From Agapanthus africanus (lineage: Eukaryota > Streptophyta > Magnoliopsida > Asparagales > Amaryllidaceae), in contig CM057342.1 in the NCBI GenBank assembly GCA_030015575.1, positions 263,958,867 to 264,022,866 of the forward strand: 64,000 nt of DNA, written 5' to 3'. The notes beneath the pieces are model-generated. The model did no database searches, had not been told where the DNA came from, and saw nothing but the letters and a program-made list of their open reading frames with translations. Positions 12,244 through 23,325 of this stretch are shown piece after piece. Made by a program: the position numbers and the translations under genes. Numbering within the stretch: the stretch's first letter is position 1; the number at the start of each line of letters is the position of its first letter.

Positions 12244-13447
12244 AAAGCTTGAAACTGGTCAGGTTCTTATAGTGCTTTGATCAGAGAATCTCTTGCCTCT
12301 TTTGATAGCAGAAGGGCATCGAGAATGCTTAGCTGCGAGGGTATTTTCCTCAGGTGTGCCAGAACTTTGTAATCCATCTTGTTTTTCTTTGGCGGGTCCT
12401 TGGCTGCCAGCTCTTCGACGACTCGGTCATTGAGGGCGATATCTTAAGGAACTTTTTCCTTCCCATTATCCTTTTTGTTCGATCCCCTGTTTGCGGGTCC
12501 GAGATTCTTTTCGGGTAACGTGCGATTGCGCAGCTGAATGTTCTCACAGGTCTTCATCTCTTCTGTTTCAGAGATGGATTCCTTGAAGAGAGGACTGAGG
12601 GCTATTTCTTCATCCGAATCGCTCCCGAAGGTGAGAACTTGTGATCCCCCGGAATCAACCATGTGACAGTTGCCGGTAGTTCTTTTGCATTCATCTGTCG
12701 TGCTCCTTTGTTCTTGACGCATTTTGCGCTTCATCCGTTTGAAATGCTGTCGACGGGCAACATATCCCTGCCACCAGTTTTTAAAGGCATTGCACTCTTC
12801 AGTAGGGTGCGCAATCTTCTGATGGTACAAGCAGTAATTTGGATGTGCATATGCCTCGCCGGGATATATCCTACCAGTAATTTAGCGAACCGTTTCCTTG
12901 TCTTAAGTTTGCTTTTGTCCGTGGTGGATGTGCTTTGATCTGGCGGGAGCGTTTTTACCCTTTCGTCCAATCGCCGGCGTTTGGCCTTTTCGAATATGGC
13001 CATTTCACGCTCTCTGTCAGCTTTACCTTTCTGACGGGCTTCGTTCAGGAATACGTCAATCATCTCGTTTGACAGTCCCAGGAGTCCCGGTTCGAGATCT
13101 GCCCCCAGTTCCTCTACATCAAGAGCTTCTTCATCATTTATTACCGAGTGAGAGATCATGTGGCAACTTGCCACATAATCCTCAGGTTCCTCTGAAGAAT
13201 CGTCTCCTTCATCAACGTCATCTCTATCTTCAAGGATGTGGTTGAGAAACTCTTAGAGTGTGACTGGAGTTCGCACATTCTGGTTATATTCTTCCAGCGC
13301 GTCTATATGTTTTTGCAGGTCCGTGCGTTTGTCATCAGGATTCACGGGCTTTTTGGTCTTCTTCTTCTTCTTTGAAGATTTTGACGGCTGGGCTTGAGCG
13401 TTTTGATTATCGCTGCCAATTCTTGGTGTTGGGGTCGGCTTCAGCAT
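12244..13447 (-). pseudogene. Gag-pro linker with second zinc knuckle, element A
   Basis: Overlapping minus-strand frames encode, in order, a lysine-rich start with SSKKKKKTKKPVNPDDKRTD, an acidic region (DEEALDVEELG), the motif REREMAIFEKAKRRRL, then YCLYHQKIAHPTEECNAFKNW (C-X2-H-X4-H-X4-C knuckle) and FGSDSDEEIALSPLF. Frames are broken by at least two indels. Element B has the same order at 26480-27713. The role is inferred as nucleic-acid binding within the Gag-Pro polyprotein. Confidence 0.7.
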
Positions 13448-15063
13448 TCCCTCAAAGATCTCAGGCTCTAGCTGGTTTTTCTACCTGATCGCCGGGCAAG
13501 TGTGAAGATCCTTCAGCATTCATTTTGTCTTGGCTGAAAGAGCGACCTCCCATGGAGCTTTTTCTATAAAAGAGCATAATGCCCCCTGTATGTCCCCTCT
13601 TTTGAGAGCGTGCGGCTGGGACGGGCTTACTTTCCAATTCTCGGACAGTGCGAATTTTCCCTATTGGTATTGGTCCTCAATCCAACCTTTGAAGACGAAG
13701 CAATCTTTGATTGGGTGGCCTATCACTTAGTGATAAGGGCAATAATTGGGATTATTGACCTCACTGGGTGGCAATGGACGTTTTGGATCCGGCAATGTGA
13801 TGAGCCTGTTGCACACTGCTAGCTCAAACAGTCTCCTCGTTTTATCCCGGGGAAACGAATAAGGGTGCTTCAGTTTCTCATTGAAGAATCGCCGTCTTTC
13901 ATCTTGGCGATCAGTTGGCTTTGAACCACTGAGCTGCTGCTGAGTATTAGTGACGAAGGTCGCTTTCCCTTTCTCGTTTTAAGATTTCAGCTTCGAAGAA
14001 GAGGGTCTATGACCCATCTGATCCATTTGGGACAGTTTGTCAATCAAGGCCTGAAAAGTAGTTGGCTTGCAGAACATCATGAATTGTGAGATGGTCGCTT
14101 GAGGGTCGAGGGTCCCTATGAACATGCCTACCGCAAGCGCTTCTTTGATGCTCTGTTCGCACCTTGACCATAGATTTCGCCATCGTATTGCATACTGCAC
14201 CTATGTTTCACCTGGCTTCACTCTGGCATTGATTAACGCGGTGATCGGGATGCGTTCGCTAGCGCTGGCGAAACGTTGGGTGAACAGCAATTCCATCTCC
14301 ATAAAAGTTTTGACAGAGTCGTTGGGAAGCTCTGAGTACCATTCGAACGCTGTTTTCACCAAGCTGCCGACGAATTGGCGAAGCAGTAATTTATCATCCC
14401 CTCCAATGTTGCCGCAGAGAGCCCTGAACTGAGCGACATGTTGATGGGGATTTTCTGTCCCCTTGTACACATGGAATTTAGGAATCGTGTATCCTGGCGG
14501 GTACTTTATTTGATCATACCAACCCCGGTAGGGCCGTCCAGTTCTAACGACTTGGCAGCCGCTTCATTCGCTTGATGAGCTTGTATTTGTTGAGCTATAT
14601 AATCATCGAGCGTGGCTTTGGAGATGGTCTCCTCCTTGGCTACTGACAGAGCCGGCAGAGGGTTTGATGTCTCTCCTCTATCATCTTTAATTATTACTGG
14701 AGGATCTTCGGCTGGAGGGTCCGGCTGGATCATCATGCCCACCATATCTTGGAATAGAAGGGCCATTTGTTTTATATTGACCGCTTGTTCCGCGGTCTCT
14801 TTGTCCTTCTTCTCAAGCATTCTCCGAAGGAATTCGGCATCGGTTTCCTGCTCACGGCGCTGCTCCGAGGATGTCTCCAGGCTTGCTTTCGGTCCCGTGA
14901 GTGCGGCCATAGCTGTTAGCATCTCTTGGAGCTTTTGTTGTTGTTGCTCCCGAGCCTTCGTCACTGATAGCATAAGCGGTCGATGACCTGTGGAGATACG
15001 GCTATCATCTTTTCCAGATTCCATATAGATGGTATGCACCACCATGCCCCGGACTTGGGGCAT
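13448..15063 (-). pseudogene. Gag core with first zinc knuckle, element A
   Basis: The minus strand carries the retrotransposon Gag core (RQFVGSLVKTAFEWYSELP, then RVKPGET, QYAIRWRNLWSRCEQ, and ATISQFMMFCKPTTFQALIDKL), then a knuckle NYCPYH.VIGHPIKDCFVFK near 13770-13720 (dot = stop codon). Nine codons later is an in-frame TAG (CAA TAG GGA AAA), also present in element B. Other stops here are TGG-to-TAG or CGA-to-TGA type. Upstream (15063-14506) lies a Q/E-rich, probably coiled-coil region. Confidence 0.85.
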
Positions 15064-15801
15064 TTAGATTCAGTGTCTTTGCGATTTGCTAAAGACGCAG
15101 GGATCTTCTCCAGCCTCCTTCTTTTGTGGGCGGTCGAAGCTGAGGGAGCCGTTGCAGCAGGCACCCAAACAGATGACACCTTTTGTAGCTTGACAGGATA
15201 GTCCTCTTCTCGTCGAGCTTTCATCTTTTCCTGTCGGCGGGGGTAGTCTTAATCAATCACCGAGTCTTGGACCTGTCGCGAGACTTTATAAATTTTGGAG
15301 GACAGCCGCTGAAGAGGCTGCTCCGGCTTTGCCTTTGTGATCTTTTCAACAGGTGGAAAAGAATTTTTTAGCGCGGCAGTTGGAGAATTCCTGCGCACCC
15401 TGTTAAGTAGTTCAAAGCTGTTCTCAATTGGAATAGCAGTATCAACTTCCACCGTTGGAGCTGGCGGAGTCAGTCCAGAAGGAGAGCTGCCCCCAGCTTT
15501 CCTCACTCGGCACCAGTGGCGACGTCGAGCATGTCGTGCGGCCGGGATCACCTCCGCTGTTGGGTGAGCTTCTTCATGACCCCCGCTCTGAGGAGAGACT
15601 GTTATTGGTGCCAGCCTGTCAAAGACAGACATTCGCTGAAAGGGAATGGTCAACTTGTCGAAAGCCGACCTTCGAGTAGGGAGAGCAGCTTGGACGACCT
15701 CAACTGTAGCAGGAGTTGGAGTGTCCTTCTCTGGTATTGCGAGCCTCTTTGTATCACGCCCCGCTTCCCAGTATACGGGCAGAGGACGCGATGAGGCTGC
15801 T
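15064..15801 (-). pseudogene. Gag N-terminal half, basic and proline-rich part, element A
   Basis: The minus strand encodes MSVFDRLAPITVS, then ARHARRRHWCRVRKAGG, then SFELLNRVRRNS, all with direct counterparts in element B at 24250-24560. It is the continuation of the gag start at 18926-18623 after the 2.8-kb insert. One stop near 15248 and a frame change separate it from the following part. Confidence 0.75.
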
Positions 15802-18617
15802 ATGTATTTACTGTGAAGTAAATACGCTAAGCGTATCTAAGCAATATAAAAGAAAATGCACAAGAGACAAGATATAATAAAACAACAACTTTATTTATTC
15901 ATATTCTTTCTGTACAATACATGGAAAGTAAATACAACTGAAATAAAAAGCAATGCCTAAACAATGGCATAACAGAAAAGAAAAGTACTGAAATGGAAAG
16001 TGTATAATGACTAGAGCTCGGGGTCTTCACTGAACTGGTCCAAGTCTTTAGCAGTGGGCTTGATCTCTGACGGGTCCAGATCACCCGACGACATTCAAAG
16101 AATAAAGAAAGAGAATGTCGTCAGCGAACAGATCGCTCGGTAAGTTCCAAAGATAAGAGAGAAGTAGAATAGATAGAATAAGAAAGTATCTTTTAAAGTT
16201 GTAGTATATTGTTGTGTTAACGCCGTTGTTTGTAGTTTGGTACAGAAGAATGCCAGTGTATACGAGAGGGGTCTCTATATGCCAGAGACTAGAGGCAATT
16301 ATAATATAAAGAACCGTTTATGCCACGGTATAATAGCAACTGGATTCATGTTAGGTGTATTAAGTCTTACTGTCTCGTGCCACTTCTAACACCTTCCGTA
16401 CCAATCTACCCCTTAAACCCCGAGATGTCTTATTTGTATAGTACTGTATTGTAAATTGTATTAATTGTATAATTGGATGATTGATCGAAACCATGATATC
16501 AGTAAACGGAAGTAACCGTAGAATCATGTAAATGGAATAACTGGAGAACCATGTAAATGGAATTTATATCCATGGTTCGGTTCGGTCAAGTTGTATAGAT
16601 TGATAATTGGATTCATAGATTCATGTTGAATTGTAATATTGAAGATTGTAGATTGTAGATTGTACTTGAATCATATTCAAGTTAGATTATAATGAGACTC
16701 AAACTAAGTCAGACAATTAGAAAAGTAAATTGAAGTCCTGATTGTTTTGATGTTATCGGTAACCGCTGCACATGGACGGCAGGATTTGTGTTTTTTTCAA
16801 AGATGATTACCGTATTGATAATACCGTTGTTAAGTTGTCTATCTTAGATAGGCAAGCACCCACTTCTCCGGCTCCCTAAGGCTCAAGAGATTGGTCCCGC
16901 TTAAACCTATGTTTACTAGGGTCCTTAGGGTAATTTATATAACTTGAGGGGGTTTTATGTAAAAATACTTTTATATACTTTTCAAAATACACCCCAAGTA
17001 TTTATTATTCGTCTTTAGAGTTGTAATGAATATAGATTTTATATTGTGATATTTCTAGTGAAAATATCCTAATTTTATAAATAAAGGTATTTATTTGTAA
17101 TATTGATTTGTATGGAATTCATGGTATTTTAATGTAAAATGATTCTTGTGACATTTTTAGAAAAAAGTGGAATATTTATAATAATTCAAAATAGATATTT
17201 TTATGTTAAATATACATATATTTATATGAAAATAATTTTAGTATATATATAATATTCTAGAAATCTTGTTTTCTTAAGATGTCGTTTTTAAAATCTTTCG
17301 AGACCGAATGCTCCTTGCGGAGGTCTGCATCTCGCACTACTAAGCCCGAGGATGTGCGATAATCCGCACCATCCCGAACGGGTTCCCCAAATGGGCTGTA
17401 GCGGCGCTTTGCAAAGATTTGTATAAATACTAATCATTAAGGAAAAACGGTTTTATTAATTATGGTATTTATTTGTAAAGATATCGTTTTTCCCGTATTC
17501 TATATTCCCAAGGGTATTGTGCTATGTTGCATATGAGTGTGTGAGGAGGTAGGTCATTACCTCGTGATCTACTTAAAGGTATAACAAAGTTTTGTGATGT
17601 TAAATGTAGAATTGAAACTATGTGGTATTTAAATGAAAAATACGGTAAAATGAAATAGCAATTACTTTATGATATGAAACTTGATCAATATGGTTGATTA
17701 GTGTTTAATAGTCAACATGAATTAGTTTAAGCATGATTGTATTAAAGAAAAGTGAAGTTTTATAAAGAAACCGAATCGGAAATCGGATTTGTTCCGATTC
17801 CGTCGGGTTTTGTAATTCCGTATTTTAGAATAAGAATAGAGAAGATAGAATTGGGACTTACGGGTTGCGAACTAGACAAAAGGAAAGATGGAATGAACGT
17901 AGCTTCTGGTGCGTCGTTTTGTCGCCGGGAGCTCCTACAGTCGTCGTCGGAATTTCGTTGGCGCTTCGCCTTTTGCTCACTTCGATTGCACACTAGGGTT
18001 TTCTAGAGAATTCTTGAGAGTTGGCTCAGAGTTTTGGGATGAGGGGGTAGAGTGTAGGCGTGGTATTTAAAGGGTTAGGCTAAGGTTAGGGTAGATGAAG
18101 AGTTTAAATTAAAAAAAATGTAAAAATATATTAAAAAATCATTAAAAATAGAGTAAATAGGGTTTAATTGTGTCTCTGGAAGTAATCTGAACATTTAAAC
18201 TATGCAGGGGGTATAGAAGAGGAAAAGCCACAATTTTTGTTTAGGGGACTCGGCCGTCCGGCCGACTCATCCGAGTCGGGCCGAGTCAGGCAGTGGGGAG
18301 GTGGGGGTCGTCTCATGTGGTCACCGGTATGTTCACTTTTCCTAGGGTAGTAGGTTTTTTGGAAGCTATCACGTGTTGACTGTTGGTATTCTAAAAATTT
18401 CAAAACAAAATAATATTAAAAATAATGTGGGGTATGGGATTTGAACTCTGGTGTCTTGGTTCAGCAATGCAAGGTATTACCAATGAGCCACACGCTCCTT
18501 CTTGTAATTAAATTGCTAATTAATTACTTATCTTGTGCTCAGGCAATAAATACCCCTTTAAACAATTTTGAAAAAAAATTGTACAAAAATTTGTATAGGA
18601 AAATTAGGCTTGTTACA
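15802..18617 (-). mobile_element. 2.8-kb AT-rich insert in gag of element A; possible solo LTR
   Basis: Element A gag is continuous with element B gag on both sides of this block but not within it. Read on the minus strand the insert begins TGTAACAAGCC at 18617 and ends AGTAAATACA near 15802, a TG...CA form. Internally it has a tRNA-like segment near its start, a TTTAAATA box near 18066 followed by an exon-like stretch ending at a good donor (CCCGTAAGTCC, near 17862), AT-rich sequence (16.4-17.8 kb), and a short open stretch near 16090-16010 starting MSSGDLDPSE. I could not find matching 5-bp duplications at the ends, so 'solo LTR' is a guess; family unknown. Confidence 0.4.
18428..18498 (-). 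other. tRNA-like segment with A and B boxes
   Basis: On the minus strand, TGGCTCATTGGT (18490-18479) fits a Pol III A box and GAGTTCAAATCCC (18448-18436) fits a B box, 42 bases apart as in an intronless tRNA gene. The acceptor ends pair only partly and I cannot assign an anticodon, so it is a tRNA-derived or SINE-like relic rather than a functional tRNA. Confidence 0.45.
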
Positions 18618-18622
18618 CTTTG

Positions 18623-18926
18623 TGGGCCCACTTGAGTTTTGACCCAGTCTGTCGAAGACTGAGGTATTAGAGTTGGACGACCCGTTGAAAGGGGGCGTGG
18701 TAGTGGTAAGCCAATAAAAAACCGACTTCTTTAGAACTTCGTGCGACGGCACAGGAGCGCTGAAGCTCGTTGGCGGGAGCATGGTCCGAAAGAACAGTCC
18801 AGTGGTGTCCTGAGTCACCTGTTCCACTGGCATGGCGAAGATGGAGGCCGCTTGGGGCCCGTAAGTCACTCTTCCGGACAGGACGGAGTGAGAGTTGCAG
18901 TTGCAGTTAGTGCAGTTTGAAGCCAT
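18623..18926 (-). pseudogene. Gag N-terminus, element A
   Basis: Starts MASNCTNCNC on the minus strand, matching MASTCTKCSSC of element B, then GRVTYGPQAASIF, PVEQVTQDTTGLFF and SVFDRL-type repeats. The coding sequence is cut at about 18623 by the 2.8-kb insert and resumes at 15801. The methionine at 18926 is chosen because the similarity to element B begins exactly there; an upstream in-frame ATG at 18968 is not conserved. Confidence 0.85.
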
Positions 18927-19057
18927 TGATCTCCTGTTTTTTCTGCACGGAGCAAAATACCAAATCATAGTACTTCACATCCAAAGGCAACCATGTAAAA
19001 CCGCGATTTGTTCGCGAAACATGACACACGAAGTTTGGAGTGGAAAGAGGAAAAGAT

Positions 19058-19078
19058 CCCACAGGGCGTGCCAGAATC
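19058..19078 (-). promoter_or_regulatory. Primer-binding site, element A
   Basis: Immediately inside the LTR end (CA at 19079), the minus strand reads GATTCTGGCACGCCCTGTGG. Element B has GATTCTGGCATGCCCGTGGG in the same place. TGGC...GCCC resembles the 3' end complement of a plant tRNA-Lys, but the match is imperfect and I do not assign the tRNA. Confidence 0.6.
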
Positions 19079-19689
19079 TGTTCTTCGCCGAAAAGACGCG
19101 ACCGGGATGTTGGGACGTCCGGCCTGAATTTCGAGGGAAGATGCTATTTGGTTCTATCCGTCCACCTCTCCGAAGATGCCAAGTTGATTTATGGCACTGT
19201 GTATCGAAGGTTTAAATGAATGCGGCCGATGTAGCAGACTTCGTCAGATTCCCCTTCGTTTGAGGGGTTTTTGATTGTGGGGACGCTCTTCCCTACAAGC
19301 GCATGCCCCTGCAGTTAATTACGCTACCGCATCGCGGCAACAACTTTCTCTTTCTCCAGATGGTCACTTCGTGTCATGTGTATTTGTTTTGTTTTTGGTT
19401 TCCCGTGGATTGTATACGGAGACTAATTTATGTTGTCACCCGTAGGGCGTGGATTAGTCCAAATCCGTATTTTCTTAGATTTGGGTTTGGGGTTGGGTTT
19501 AAGGATGAGTTAGTCTCATTTGAGACTAAGATCAACTTAAACGTTTGTTAAGGATACGTTAGTCTAATTTTAGACTAAGATCGACTTAACCATTTGTTAA
19601 GGATACGTTAGTCTAATTTTAGACGAAAATCTACTTAACAGGATCATTTAGATCTAACAAAAGAGCATTTGGGCTCTATTATTTTAGTT

Positions 19690-19960
19690 TTGGGACTTTG
19701 CAGTCCAGTTTAAAGACATCGTAGTCTGTAAAGTTTAAGGACATCATAGTCCATGGGTTTAAGGACCCCACAGTCCGTAGCATTTTAGAAACGTCATAGT
19801 CTATAAAGATTAAGGACATCATAGTCCATGGGTTTGAAGACCCCACAGTCCGAGGTTAAGGATATCATAGTCCATGGGTTTAAGGACCCCACAGTCCGAG
19901 GTTAAGGACATCATAGTCCATGGATTTAAGGACCCCACAGTCCATGGGATGTCTGGTTGT
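19690..19960 (-). repeat. GGAC-N6-GTCC dyad array in LTR A
   Basis: Successive 14-base dyads with arms GGAC and GTCC and varying six-base centres (TTTGCA, ATCATA, CCCACA) occur every 22-24 bases. A few arms are mutated (for example ggatatcatagtcc). The same dyad is arrayed in the LTRs of B and C and after pol in B. Confidence 0.85.
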
Positions 19961-21116
19961 CGGGACCCGTCACCTCTCTGAAGACGTTGAAGGATTACAA
20001 CGACAAATATCAAAGGAGTAAAGAGATGTACCCTTGAACCAATGTTGATTGGATTGATTTAAGGATCATTAATCCCGTTTGAGATTAAGATCAACTTAAA
20101 TGTTTGTTAAGGATACGTTAGTCTAATTTTAGACTAAGATCTACTTAACAGGATCATTTAGATACAACAAAAGAGCGTTTGTACTCTATTGTTTTAGTTT
20201 AGGGACATTGCGGTCCATGTTCAGATGCAAACATGGGTTTGGAAATGCACCAGATAGTTATTGGCCATTGGGACCCACCACCTCTCTGAAGACGTTGAAG
20301 AATTACAACGACATGTATCAGAGGTATGAAGAGATGTACCCTTGAACCAAAGTTGATTGAAAGGGCTCTGGGAATTATTTTGAATGTCAAGAGTATGGTT
20401 GGAGTTCAGTTTCAGGAGATCTTGCCTCTGGAAAACTTAGCTAGTTTAGGCTAAGATTGGCTTGGATATAGTGTTAAACACTATAGTACACTCGTCTATC
20501 ACGTGACCCCACGTGATGCGCTTAAAATAGTGTTAAACACTTAGGATGAAGCGCACAAAATAGTGTTAAACACTAAAAAAGAAGCGCTCACGTGGGGTCA
20601 CGTGAGACGCTTGAGTGTTGGGCCCAAACTTCCTTTAATTTTATTCTCAGAATATACAAGTAAGTGTTAAACACTTTATCTTCATGGCGATGACGTGTGG
20701 GCACGTGATGGGTACCCATGCACCGCATATTAAAAGGATTTGCTAGGAGTCATGTGGGGACACATGAGGGCACCCATGCGTTGGATATAAATCCTTCAGT
20801 TTTTTCCATCTTCTCTTTTTTAAAGTGGTGTTTGTCAGGGGTCACGTGAGGTACCCAAAATCGGTTCTGCCCTTTTTATTTTGAGAAGTCTATTCAAGGG
20901 TCACATGGGAGCACGTGATCTAATCTTATTCGTTCTCTTTTGGTCATTGGAGGGGAGGGTCACGTGTTGCCATGTGATCATGTTGGGTACTTGATCTTTT
21001 TACGTGCATGGAGAGATGGATCCCTTGTATAAGAATTAAATTCTCTTATAGGGTTAAACCCTAATTTTATTTAGAGGAATTAAATTCCTATGTGTTTTAA
21101 AAGAATTAAATTCTTT

Positions 21117-21121
21117 AAACC
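21117..21121. other. Target-site duplication of element B, left copy (AAACC)
   Basis: AAACC directly precedes the left LTR of B (starts 21122); the identical AAACC at 59493-59497 directly follows the right LTR. A 5-bp duplication is the norm for Ty3/gypsy integrase and fixes both ends of B. Confidence 0.9.
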
Positions 21122-21196
21122 TGTTTCCCTCAATCAGAGCAAAACTTTGTTTGAAATTTGAATTTCAAAAAATTGAAGCAACGCTTCAGATCCAGC

Positions 21197-21450
21197 ATTT
21201 GGCGCGCTGCGCGCCACGTGTCAAACACTGATGCGCTAGCGCCAGGTGCGTTGCGCCCTAGGCTGTGAACCATGTGTGCGCTAGCGCTGGACGCACTGCG
21301 TGCCATGTGTCAAACACGGGTGCGCTAGCGCAGGCTGCGTTGCGCTCTGAGCGGTGCACCACGTGCAAAGCACGGGTGTGCCAGCACAAAGTGCGCTGCG
21401 TTCTGAGCGGCGCACCACGTGCAAAGCACAGGTGCGCCAGCGCTGGAATT
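21197..21450 (+). repeat. GCGC-rich hairpin stretch in U3 of LTR B
   Basis: Irregular repeats built on GCGC and CACGTGT. Clear inverted repeats include GGCGCGCTGCGCGCC (21201-21215) and TGCGCTAGCGCA. The 3' LTR has the same stretch at 56980-57230. All open frames here are by-products of the repeat. Confidence 0.7.
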
Positions 21451-21477
21451 AAAAAATTCCCCACCCTTAGATCAAAA

Positions 21478-22060
21478 GATCTAATAAATAATGATAAATC
21501 ATTAATCAGAATTAAAATTCTGTTATGGAAAGATTTTCTTTCAATCTTGTTAAAAACAAGAAGATTGTCTTCTGTAAAACGGAAACCCTAGGATCAAAGA
21601 TCCAATGGTGGGGAAATATCCCCAAATCAATCAGAGAAAGATCTCTTTAACTGATTTAACAAATCAACTTGCCCTATATGAAAACCCCAAGACTTCAAGT
21701 CTGAGATAGAGAAACCCCCCTATAAACTTTGAGAAATTCAAAAAAAGAAGAGCAAGCTCTTAGCAAAAGAAGATTATTTCTTCAAGGTAAATATCATGAA
21801 CGATGAACACAGAGATGAAATCATCTCATAAAAAGAAGAATTATCTTCTTAAAAGATCATAGATCTACAAAGAACACGGTCTTTCATAAAAAAGATCAAA
21901 AGATCTCATCACATAATACAAGAAGAACATATTCTTCACACAGATCATTGATCTATAAAGGCAAGCCTTTTCAAAAATAAGAACTGTTTTTCTTGAATCT
22001 TGAGACAAAGTCTCTTCCAAAAGAACATAAATTTGTTCACAGATCATAAAAATTGATCAA
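21478..22060 (+). repeat. Dense string of short inverted repeats in LTR B
   Basis: Perfect stem-loops follow each other every 20-45 bases: 21490-21503, 21507-21522, 21546-21560, 21591-21603, 21610-21623, 21690-21702, 21812-21827, 21833-21850, 21854-21866, 21893-21906, 21922-21937, 21942-21954, 21958-21969 and 22002-22014. Stems are 5-7 bp, loops mostly 1-4 nt, and the stem sequences differ. It is downstream of the TATA-like box, so it would be in the transcript. Confidence 0.85.
21675..21680 (+). promoter_or_regulatory. TATA-like box of 5' LTR B, decayed
   Basis: The 5' LTR reads CCCTATATGAAAAC where the 3' LTR reads CCCTATATAAAGAC (57454-57460). The 3' LTR version is a proper TATA box; the 5' copy carries an A-to-G change in it. 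Placement as the LTR promoter is inferred. Confidence 0.5.
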
Positions 22061-22079
22061 ATGCGCCTTGCACTCATGA

Positions 22080-22440
22080 AATGCGCCTTGCGCTCTTGAA
22101 CAATGTTCTGCGCTCTTTGAACCGGTGGTCATCACCAATATGCGCCACGTGTCAACCACGTATGCAACTTGCGCTTTGCGCTTCTGAAATAACGCACTGC
22201 GCTCATGGGCCGGCGCTCAGCGCCAAGCGCGCCACGTGTCACTCACGTGTGCGCCTCTAAATTGATAGCGCAATGTGCTCATGGACTAGCGCTTAGCGCT
22301 CAAAAACTGGCGCAATGCGTCTATCATCTGGCGCTTAGCGCCAAGCGCGACACGTGTTCTTCTCGTGTGCGCTGCTTGGCAGAAGCGCACTGCGCTCTTT
22401 AACTGGCGCAAAGCGCCTCGCGCACCACGTTTCGCGCCGG
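22080..22440 (+). repeat. GCGC and CACGTG stem-loop stretch in LTR B
   Basis: Contains AGCGCTTAGCGCT (22288-22300), GGCGCTTAGCGCC (22330-22342), AGCGCACTGCGCT (22384-22396) and GGCGCAAAGCGCC (22405-22417), plus CACGTG pairs separated by five bases. The 3' LTR counterpart is 57840-58210. Confidence 0.75.
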
Positions 22441-22816
22441 CAGAACATAAATTGTTCTGATGAATGCTCTGCATTCAATACAAGACAAAAAAATGTGTCA
22501 AGATCTACTGCTCAGCATTATTAAAAGGGCCAAGCCCAAATAAAGGCTTAATAGCCAGAATAAACAAAATGTTTATTGGACTTAGCCCAATATTGGCCAT
22601 AAGTCCTCAACTTATATTTAACTGAGCCCGTCTGCTCATTAATATTTAACAGATCTTAGTCCCAAATTGGACTACAGATCTTTCAACCAATTCACACCGG
22701 TTCGAGGGTACATCTCTTTACTCCTCTGATATCTGTCGTTTTAATCCTTCAACGTCTTCAAAGAGGTGACGGATCCCGACAACCATACATCTTATAGACT
22801 ATGACGTCTTTAAACT

Positions 22817-23110
22817 GGACTGTGGGGTCTTTAAACTCACGGACTACGATGTCCTTAACCTCGGACTGTGGGGTCCCTTTAAACCCACGGACTACGATGT
22901 CCTTAACCTCGGACTGTGGGGTCCCTTTAAACCCACGGACTACGATGTCCTTAACCTCAGACTGTGGGGTCCCTTTAAACCCATGGACTATGATGTCCTT
23001 AACCTCGGACTGTGGGGTCCCTTTAAACACACGGACCGTAATGTCCTTAAACTAACATTGGATCACCATGTCCTTAAACTTGTAATCGACCGCAATATCC
23101 CTAATCTAAA
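22817..23110 (+). repeat. 48-bp tandem array of GGAC-N6-GTCC dyads, 5' LTR B
   Basis: Five 48-bp units, each with two dyads (centres TACGAT-like and TGTGGG-like) spaced alternately 22 and 26 bases, followed by single dyads with centres CGTAAT and a decayed one. The 3' LTR has six units (58595-58935). Confidence 0.9.
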
Positions 23111-23325
23111 CAAAAGAGTTCAAATGCTCTTTTGTTGGATCTAAATGATCATGTTAAGTTGATCTTAGTCTAAAAATTAGACTAACGTATCCTTAACAAA
23201 CGTTTAAGTTGATCTTAGTCTCAAATGAGGCTAACGTATCCTTAAACCCAACCCCCAACCCCAAATCTAAGAAGATACGGATTTGGACTAATTCACGCCC
23301 TACGGGTGACAATATAAATCAGTCT

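Larger units (their letters stand above)
7746..21121 (-). mobile_element. Tat-lineage Ty3/gypsy element A, proximal part (minus)
   Basis: Read on the minus strand the order is LTR (21121-19079), primer site, gag, protease, RT, RNase H, archaeal-type RNase H and the start of integrase, cut off at 7746 by a copia insertion. Two RNase H domains in tandem identify the Tat clade of Ty3/gypsy. The rest of its 5' LTR lies at 59498-60790, beyond element B. Coding sequence is closely related to element B throughout, which allows lesions to be dated relative to each other. The 3' end is off the window. Confidence 0.85.
19079..21121 (-). repeat. 5' LTR of Tat element A, part adjoining gag
   Basis: The plus strand starts TGTTCTTCGCCG at 19079, the reverse complement of the LTR end of element B (CGGCGGGGAACA). 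The first 1.3 kb is homologous to the reverse complement of the B LTR and to LTR C at 61179. It holds the GGAC-N6-GTCC array (19690-19960) and dyads such as AGTGTTAAACACT (20470-20482). Element B interrupts it after 21121; the LTR resumes at 59498. Confidence 0.85.

Noticed and set aside
16850-17440. Possible 5S rRNA or other RNA gene in the GC-richer part of the insert (17280-17430)
   Set aside because: It does not follow the 5S rRNA pattern and lacks a recognisable internal control region.
17752-18006. 84-codon ORF in the 2.8-kb insert as a gene
   Set aside because: The opposite strand is open too, no similarity is recognised, and it lies next to the insert's presumed promoter.
21258-22474. 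ORFs of 60-108 codons in the GCGC-rich LTR sequence (also at 56873-58182)
   Set aside because: They overlap on both strands, follow the GCGC repeat composition and have no domain; treated as repeat by-products.
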